A stretch of DNA of 64,000 bases from Nymphalis io (Eukaryota; Arthropoda; Insecta; Lepidoptera; Nymphalidae). The translations under genes were made by a program, and so were the position numbers. The notes beneath the pieces were generated by a model. It did no database searches. It saw nothing but the letters and a program-made list of their open reading frames with translations, and was not told the DNA's origin. Below, piece after piece: positions 57,401-64,000 of the stretch (positions are counted from its first letter, which is position 1; each line of letters begins with the position of its first letter). Where the stretch lies: assembly GCF_905147045.1 (NCBI RefSeq), contig NC_065914.1, positions 3,038,001-3,102,000 of the forward strand, read 5' to 3'.

Positions 57401-57816
57401 CTGAATTCTAATAATAATGAGTTGTTTATATACGTATATATATATATATGTCGCGGATTCAAATGGATTGACATTTAATGGCCGCAATTGTCGTCCAATA
57501 ATTTATTAAATTTTTGGATTTATTAAATCAGTCAGTGCGCACGTCCGGCGCTGGCGCAGTCCTGAGAGCAAGAGACCAAGAGACCAAGGGGGTCGCTCGA
57601 CAAAATGATTACACGCGCTACTGACATATTCCTTTATATTTTATATTTCCATCAGTCGGCTACATAATAAAATAGGCACCAGTCTTATATTTTTCACACT
57701 TGACGTCTGACAACCGACCAACCTACAAGACACATATCATCATCACATACATCACGTTGTGTGGTGTTGCTATTCTAATAAGTGACGTCGTATTCCCGCT
57801 TAAATTTATTATCTCT

Positions 57817-57819
<3 letters not shown>
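57401..57819. other. Upstream region of the small secreted-protein gene
   Basis: Contains a short TA run (57437-57448) and a GC-rich patch with the direct repeat gagaccaa (57573-57592). No promoter can be assigned. Confidence 0.35.

Positions 57820-57892
<73 letters not shown>
57820..57892. repeat. (TA)n microsatellite, 73 nt
   Basis: Longest simple repeat in the window, about 105 nt upstream of the ATG of the secreted-protein gene. Confidence 0.95.
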
Positions 57893-57895
<3 letters not shown>

Positions 57896-57996
57896 GGAAC
57901 CATTATCAATTGTTTACGCGTTTGTAATATTTAGAACACTTTACCTTTACGACGTTTGCGGTTATAACACATTTTATGTTGTAATTTATTTGTAAA

Positions 57997-58829
57997 ATGT
58001 TTTGCAGAACAAGTTCATTGTTAAGCGTGACTGTGTATCTGATTGTGGGTGGCAGTTATATCGATGGTGAGGTAGATTTAATCTTTTAATTATTAGTATG
58101 TATTATTGAGGAGTGATCAATTACGTTTATTATAAAAACAATAAAAAGTAAAAAAAAAAACAAATATTTTTTGAAATTTGTCATATTTTTTGTTAGCTTA
58201 AATCTTAATCTTAATACCGAAAAAAGCTTAAATCTTAATACCGAAATGATAATAGTCGAGATGGGTCAGTGGTCATATGATCTTTATACAATGTCCTTAT
58301 TAGTTAGCTAGCTTCATTATTAAAAATATGCTGCCAATGTTTTGGCCTAGTGGTTAGAACGCGTGAATCTTAACCGATAATCGTGGGATCAAACCCGGGC
58401 AAGCACTCCTAACTTCTCATGTGCTTATTTTGTGTTTATAATTCATATTGTGCTTGACGGTGAGGAAAAACATTCAAATTTCACTGAAATTCTGCTACAT
58501 ACGTATTCTACCAAACCGCATTTCTTGTGGATATTTTTAATCATTATTCATTAATTACAGCTGACTCAGAAAGGAACGTTTATGGATATTTAAGAAATAA
58601 ACAAATTCTCGGATTAAAACAAAAGCATTTCAGAAATTATCTCCTTTTGAGGACAATTAATGAAGCGATATATATAGCATTAGAAGAGACGAAGATAGTA
58701 GACGCGATTAATCTAGCTAGAACTAGTTTAAAAGAGCAGGAATACGAGCAGAATATAGGAGATTATAGTGACCCACAGACGTGTGAAAGAACTTGCTCAG
58801 AAGTATGTTTTTATGGGCCTGGTTATTAG
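57997..58829 (+). CDS. Small secreted protein, two exons, unknown function
   Basis: Exon 1 57997-58066 and exon 2 58561-58829 join in phase 1 across gtgagg...ttaattacag, giving 112 residues. Residues 1-19 (MFCRTSSLLSVTVYLIVGG) form a good signal peptide, with cleavage likely around GGSYIDA. The mature chain is charged and helical (GYLRNKQILGLKQKHFRN; INEAIYIALEETKIVDAINL) and ends in CERTCSEVC then FYGPGY, so three cysteines cluster at the C-terminus. No KR or RR processing site is present, which argues against a classical neuropeptide. Stop TAG 58827-58829; AATAAA at 58952-58957. A family A SINE lies in the intron. No frame damage is seen. I do not recognise the family; an insect-specific secreted factor is a guess. 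Confidence 0.68.
58335..58530 (+). repeat. Family A tRNA-like SINE in the intron of the secreted-protein gene
   Basis: ttggcctagtggttagaacg (A box), gggatcaaacccgggcaagc (B-box region) and the gtgcttattttgtgtttata body, ending near ccaaaccgcatttc. Its end lies about 30 nt from the exon 2 acceptor. Confidence 0.8.
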
Positions 58830-58957
58830 AATGAAAAAGGAAAATATTATACAGCCTAAAAATACATTTTAATTAAATTCTTGAATCGCTGCACTAACAG
58901 TTGCCCCGGAGTTAGTCTATATTGTTGTTAACATTATATAAATTGTCATAAAATAAA

Positions 58958-59924
58958 TTATTGAGTAAAACTTTTAAAATAAAATATTTTGAAATACTTT
59001 CTTTTGTATTAGATTGTTCTTTTTTTCAAATTTAAGTACCTATTTTATTTATAATCAAAATAATCAATAGTCTCCCTAAATACAGGCTAAATAACCTAAA
59101 ATGATTAATCATATAATATAAACATAATGTAAATATTTAATGTATAAAATATGTCTATCTAGAGAGTCGGTGCTGGGGAAATTAAACATTAAACCAACTT
59201 TCACAGACTATCTATAAATATGAAAAAATGACTGCATCGTATAGTCGAGTGTCCGTAAATCTTCAGCTAAATAATATGTTCGTTAGAAGTGGTTTAAAAA
59301 GTTGCAATAAGCACACACATACTTGTGATTTTATTTTTAAAATTGGAATCATTGTAATTTAATCTTAGAACCGAATGGGAATAGTTTCCTAAATGATTTT
59401 CTATTCGAGATTATTATTTCATTTTAATTAAATTAAATTTAACAAGGATCACACGTGTATCACAAATGTACTCGCTTCGGCGGTACATATACTAAAACGT
59501 GTATCACAAATCTTCGTAAGGAGAACCGCGGACGTTGTAGAAATGATCACAAACCTGAATAAGAAACATACTGTTATATGTATATTGATAGGTACCTAGT
59601 AAATTAGCGGCTGTTTAGTTAAACAATGCTTTATCTCTTTCTATCATTATTCTTTTGATATTCGAATGAAGAAGACAACATTGTTAATGTAATTACCCGC
59701 TGAGCAACATTTATAAGTAAGACCGTAAATATTCGTATTAAAGTAACGATGTACTACTAGAGCTTTAATAATAAATTTGGTTTTATTGTTTTTTTTTTTA
59801 GAATATATTTCTTGGTAATTTTTTAGTTAAACTAACAACCAAATTCAGTTAAAAAAATATATCTATTACAAATAGTTTTTGTCTAGCGGAGACGGTTAGT
59901 TGCCTAGAATTGGTACATATATCA
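58958..59924. other. AT-rich intergenic, nothing firm
   Basis: The only structure is acgtgtatcacaaat occurring twice at 59452-59507. A possible minus-strand acceptor at about 59557 followed by a short frame was considered and not accepted. Confidence 0.4.
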
Positions 59925-60235
59925 TTTTTTTATAGAATAGGATGGCTGACGAGCATATGAACCACCTGATGGTACGTGGTCACCATCACCCATAGAGATT
60001 GGCATTGTAAGAAATGTTAACCATCGCTTACATCACCAATGCGCCACCAACCTTGCGAACTAAGATGTTATGTCCCTTGTGCCTGTTATTTATATTATAT
60101 TACACTGGCTCGATCACCCTTGAAACCGGAACACAACAATTCCAAGCACTGCTGTTTTGCGGTAGAATATCTGATGAGTGGGTGGTACCTACCCAGACGA
60201 GCTTGTACAAAGCTCTACCACCAGTATATATATTT
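59925..60235 (+). repeat. Family C repeat, full length
   Basis: T-run, gatggctgacgagcatatga, gcgccaccaaccttgcgaac, ttgaaaccggaacacaacaa, gatgagtgggtggtacctac and gctctaccaccagtatat. A small ttatattatatt insertion lies after the cctgttat block. Confidence 0.85.
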
Positions 60236-60718
60236 CTTAATTGTTTCGAATTATCAAGTATTTTACATATGTACTGATGATGTGCCTTTTCAAACAAAAT
60301 AAACTGTTTCCTTTACCTGAAACTGTTCATTGAACAGCGTTCCATTATGAAATGAATATATGAAATGAAATGCCTGGAATGATTCATTAATCGTATATAA
60401 AAAAATGCACGTGACAGAATTGAAACTTAGAATATATACAATCTCTCACTTTCGACGTCATATCTTTCTTCTCTCTCATGTAACTATGTTCCTAAGAATT
60501 TTCACTTCAAAATGATATGACTTTTGCAAGTATTCTATGAGATGAGATGATGAAAAAGTTACTTAATCGAATGAACTATGCTATATGATATTGAAAAAAA
60601 TGAGGTTGATTTCTTTTTCTATTTATTTCATTCTCTAGTTACCTGACAGCCGCTGTCAACCTTCGCAAGTAAGGTGCGTTGGTGGTGCCTTCTCGAACAC
60701 GGGATGGAGTGGCGGGTC

Positions 60719-60776
60719 ATGAGGTAGATGCAACATGTGGTAGTCTGAGTACTACTACATCTTGCATCTACCTCAT
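60719..60776. ncRNA. Candidate miRNA-like hairpin with let-7 seed
   Basis: Two 26-nt arms (60719-60744, 60751-60776) pair with one mismatch and one G:U around the 6-nt loop ctgagt. From its second base the 5' arm reads tgaggtagatgcaaca, so nucleotides 2-8 are GAGGTAG, the let-7 seed; the rest does not match let-7. Weaker pairing continues outward (gatggag near 60703 with ctccatc near 60778), as a primary miRNA would need. Being nearly palindromic, both strands could fold. Expression is unproven; a degenerate foldback repeat is the alternative. Confidence 0.4.
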
Positions 60777-61139
60777 CCTCCATCTTTGGGATGCTGACTA
60801 ACGACGGCAGTTAACGCTGCAAAAGTACGTATTTTGTAAAATCAATCTGCAAATAGGCAACGAAGTTCCCACTGCATAAATTTGTAATAGTATTTACAAT
60901 AGAAATAAATAAAAATCATATGTAATAGCCGTGGACTTGCCATGTAAACGGTACGTAATAGTATCCTTACTTTTTTCTTTTACCCACCTACGACAATGTT
61001 AAATTATAACAAACTAGATTAAGAAATTACTAATACCCACTTGTTCCATAATTTTTGTATCTACTTATATTAATAACGTGTATTTCTCATATTAAGTGAA
61101 TTGTATTCTTTTTTGAGAAATAAATGTCTTAAACCATAA

Positions 61140-61370
61140 TATTAGGTTACATCATCAATGCGCAATCGACCTTGGGTGCTATGATGTTATGTCTTGTGCC
61201 TGTAATTATTAATAATAATAATTTTATTTAAAAACCATCATATAGATCAGAAAAAAAATGTGAACGATAATTACTGTTATTGTGTACAATAACACTGGTT
61301 ACCTCACCCTTTAAGCCGGAACACAACAATATTAAGTATTGATGTTTGGCGGTAGAATATATGGTATATG
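61140..61370 (+). repeat. Family C repeat, fragmented
   Basis: catcatcaatgcgcaatcga, ttgtgcctgtaattatt, then about 80 nt of inserted AAT-rich sequence, then ttaagccggaacacaacaat and gtagaatatatgg. Confidence 0.6.
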
Positions 61371-61617
61371 TTTGTCTGTTAATCCTTAATTCTTATGGGT
61401 GTTTTTTATTGCGCCCTGGCGCGTAATCTTTAATACGCTACTGAAATATTGAACCGCTGTGGTTACTAAGCAACATATATTTTCCAATGTAATCATTAAT
61501 ATAATATTTCCAAATAAAATTAAAATTCACGGTATTTTTTTAATAAAAAAGGCAATACTGTATATATATAAATGACAGAAGAGCACGGAGTATGTTTTCG
61601 TTGATGTTTGTACTGTA

Positions 61618-61860
61618 TAATAATAATAATATCCTGGGGCATTATTCACATACGGCCATCTGATCTCAAACTAGCAGACCTTGTACTATCGAAACCAGAC
61701 AACTGTTATACTACATATTCTACTTTTCTTTTGTAAATACATAATGAAACAGACATGTTCATACACACGAATGTCTGTCCTGGGTGGTAATCGAACTCAC
61801 AACCTTCGGCATGAAAAGCAAGTATCTACCAACCACGCCAACCGGCCCGTCGAATATATA
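61618..61860 (-). repeat. Family D tRNA-derived SINE
   Basis: Second copy of the 16030-16310 family: aataataatatcctggggca, gaaaccagacaactgttata, and the tRNA-like end with caaccacgccaaccggcccg. The B box is slightly mutated (gttcgattacc on the minus strand). Confidence 0.72.
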
Positions 61861-61954
61861 GATTCGAGTATATATAGATATAACTGCATATGATTGTTCC
61901 ATGACATTTTTTGGCTGTTAAAAATACTAACTTTTAAGAGTTTCTTGCCGGTTC

Positions 61955-62414
61955 TTCTCGGTGAAAATTACGTTCTGAACCGGTGGTAGTTTTATATTAA
62001 AATTGTTTAATGACGATTCAAACGTGCTTCTCGAGCTTCTTGAATAAAGTATATTTTGACTTTGACCTTGACGAAGCAACAAAAAAGAGCCTTAGTTATC
62101 TTTAGGTCTTTATATTGTAAGGTTCACTCATTCATACTCACATACTGGTGACTGTGAACTCATTTACGAAGTTTGATTTCATAGAGACTTAAATGTGATA
62201 AAAGTATGAGGAAACTAGTTGTGCCCGTGGTTTCTCCCGCGTATTACGTAAAGAAATCACTAAAAGCAGACTAATAATATTTTAGTATAGGTATACAACA
62301 TTTTTAGTTTTATTTTCGAAGGATATTAATATTTATTGGTTATTACCCGTATCTAGAAAGGACAACATAAGGTTGGCCTTGAAGAAACAGCATTCCCTTG
62401 AATCTATTCCAACA
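61955..62414 (+). repeat. Left arm of a long inverted repeat
   Basis: 460 nt, the reverse complement of 63541-64000 with about four substitutions and no length difference. It begins in a common lepidopteran block (ttcttctcggtgaaaatt ... aaccggtggtag) and ends at gaatctattccaaca. The true outer end is unknown because the right arm runs off the window. Confidence 0.9.
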
Positions 62415-63540
62415 TATTTGAATGTCCCTTCAATTTTCACAGAAAATTGTGTCTATTTAAACTGAGTATATTAAAACTGAAATTTAAATTTGTATATTTA
62501 AACAAGTTACTTAACCAGCTGTTGAAATATTTCAAAACTATAAAAGTACTAAAAACTGTCTATAATTTTACCTCGGTATATTTCGTAAGGATTAATGCTA
62601 GGTTTATTAAACTGACATCGCAAATAATGTATTATTTTTAAACAATCCTGATTACTATAGAAAAGGTAAGTTAACCTTAAAAGATAGACGTATGTTATCG
62701 CAGTTTTTTTTTAGAACAACTTCATTTAATTTTTTTCTTTCAAGAGTGTAACTGTTTACGCAGCGCACGCAACGCAAGCTCTTAAAGTGTATACATTTTC
62801 TTGTTTTTGCAACATTTTTAATTGTGCTCCACTCCTATTGGTCGTAGCGTGATGTATGTAGACTAAAACTTTCTTCGATAAATGGGCTAATGGCTTTAGG
62901 GCAGAAGTTGCTGAGCTTAGCGCGTTAGACCAAACAAACTCTTAAGCCTTATTATATTAGTGTAGAAAAATAAAGTTTTGTTAGTTAAATAGTTTTGTTT
63001 AACCTGAATATTTTGGAAAAAATTGTGCATATGATCATGTTTAAAATAAATTTTGGGTCAACCCATTTAGGTCACAATAAAATATATTAAGTGAAACTAC
63101 AAGCATCATTGGAAGTTTCCTGATGAAAAAGAACACCTTAATATACTTTTTCTAACCAGAATGACATTTCATGCTTCTTACTTTAAAATCACAGACTTCC
63201 GTGCAACAATTTATCCTATACGTGTAGGATAGCTAGTTAAATGTATAGTATCGAAAAACAAAAGAAATGTGTATTACATATATTTATTTATTTTTAAAGA
63301 ATCTCCAATAAAGTATACAAACTTACGATTACATTACATTGTAGAATAATGTTTTTGTGCAAATGTTAGTTAGGTACAGGTTACTGAAAAAAATGAATTT
63401 ATTTAATTAATAGTAATAAAAATTAAAATAATGAAAATAATAATAATAATAAAAATTTTAGCAAAACATTATGTATTGAGAAACAATTATTTAAACTTAG
63501 GTAATTCTGACCTCAGAATTATCTAAGTTTAAATAATAAA
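62415..63540. other. Spacer of the long inverted repeat
   Basis: 1126 nt, AT-rich, without a convincing gene. 62521-62600 resembles 6975-7080. A near-perfect 25-nt-arm hairpin with a 2-nt loop lies at 63486-63537, three bases before the right arm. Confidence 0.6.
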
Positions 63541-64000
63541 TGTCGGAATAGATTCAAGGGAATGCTGTTTCTTCAAGGCCAACCTTATGTTGTCCTTTCT
63601 AGATCCGGGTAATAACCAATAAATATTAATATCCTTCGAAAATAAAACTAAAAATGTTGTATACCTATACTAAAATATTATTAGTCTGCTTTTAGTGATT
63701 TCTTTACGTAATACGCGGGAGAAACCACGGGCACAACTAGTTTCCTCATACTTTTATCACATTTAAGTCTCTATGAAATCAAACTTCGTAAATGAGTTCA
63801 CAGTCACCAGTATGTGAGTATGAATGAGTGAACCTTACAATATAAAGACCTAAAGATAACTAAGGCTCTTTTTTGTTGCTTCGTCAAGGTCAAAGTCAAA
63901 ATATGCTTTATTCAAGAAGCTCGAGAAGCACGTTTGAATCGTCATTAAACAATTTTAATATAAAACTACCACCGGTTCAGAACGTAATTTTCAGCGAGAA
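63541..64000 (-). repeat. Right arm of the long inverted repeat, cut by the window end
   Basis: Reverse complement of the left arm at about 99% identity, from tgtcggaatagattcaaggg to the last base of the window. Confidence 0.9.

Noticed and set aside
57700..57927. 75-codon frame with a long run of alternating Tyr and Ile
   Set aside because: It is mostly translation of the (TA)n microsatellite.
59505..59557. Possible minus-strand terminal exon after an AG acceptor, ending ...NVRGSPYEDL
   Set aside because: Only 17 codons, another frame is open too, no upstream exon was found and the sequence lies among short direct repeats.
1..64000. Search for bacterial-type systems (CRISPR, toxin-antitoxin, prophage, operons)
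   Set aside because: Nothing of the kind is present; introns, SINE-like repeats and LINEs show the DNA is animal.

Overview
The window is eukaryotic, and its content points to a moth or butterfly (Lepidoptera, possibly a nymphalid). It is AT-rich and full of spliced gene fragments, several tRNA-like short repeats common in lepidopteran genomes, and many retrotransposons. No bacterial operons, CRISPR arrays or rRNA genes are visible. Most of the 64 kb is mobile DNA, and most coding sequence is broken.

Left part (1-18.2 kb): two fatty acyl-CoA reductase (FAR) genes stand head to head as an inverted segmental duplication. Copy A (minus, 6601 down to 76, last exon outside the window) has nine recognisable exons and one 2-nt frameshift. 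Copy B (plus, 10952-14599) has the last exon, but lacks exons 1, 2 and 7 and has a 61-nt deletion and a 2-nt deletion. The same palindromic MITE sits in the same intron of both copies. Introns and flanks are packed with short repeats of four families, called A to D here, and with two R1-clade 3' fragments.

Middle (18.2-38.4 kb): a 5'-truncated R1-clade LINE (minus, 15-nt target duplication); a fragment of a mitochondrial NAD-dependent isocitrate dehydrogenase gene (two exons, the middle one missing); then a degraded R4/Dong-type LINE lying between TAA repeats (25665-38395). Three other elements have inserted into it: a CR1/Jockey-group LINE with a PHD-finger ORF1, a second Jockey-group LINE, and a CsRn1-clade LTR element whose two halves now face each other.

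Right-middle (38.7-52.7 kb): a second, end-to-end R1-clade LINE with a 12-nt target duplication is split in ORF2 by an mdg1/412-like Gypsy element with very short LTRs and a 4-nt target duplication. That element is itself interrupted by a LINE in gag and by a family C repeat in pol. Its leader holds a small membrane-protein ORF.

Right end (52.7-64 kb): a LINE lacking its reverse-transcriptase core; an Arg/Ser-rich ORF that may begin another element; a compact two-exon gene for a small secreted protein (57997-58829), the only gene here without visible damage; a near-perfect hairpin whose arm carries the let-7 seed; and a 460-nt inverted repeat, about 99% identical, that runs off the window end.

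The genes do not form a pathway. The window reads as a repeat-rich region where host genes have been duplicated, broken and filled with successive retrotransposon insertions.
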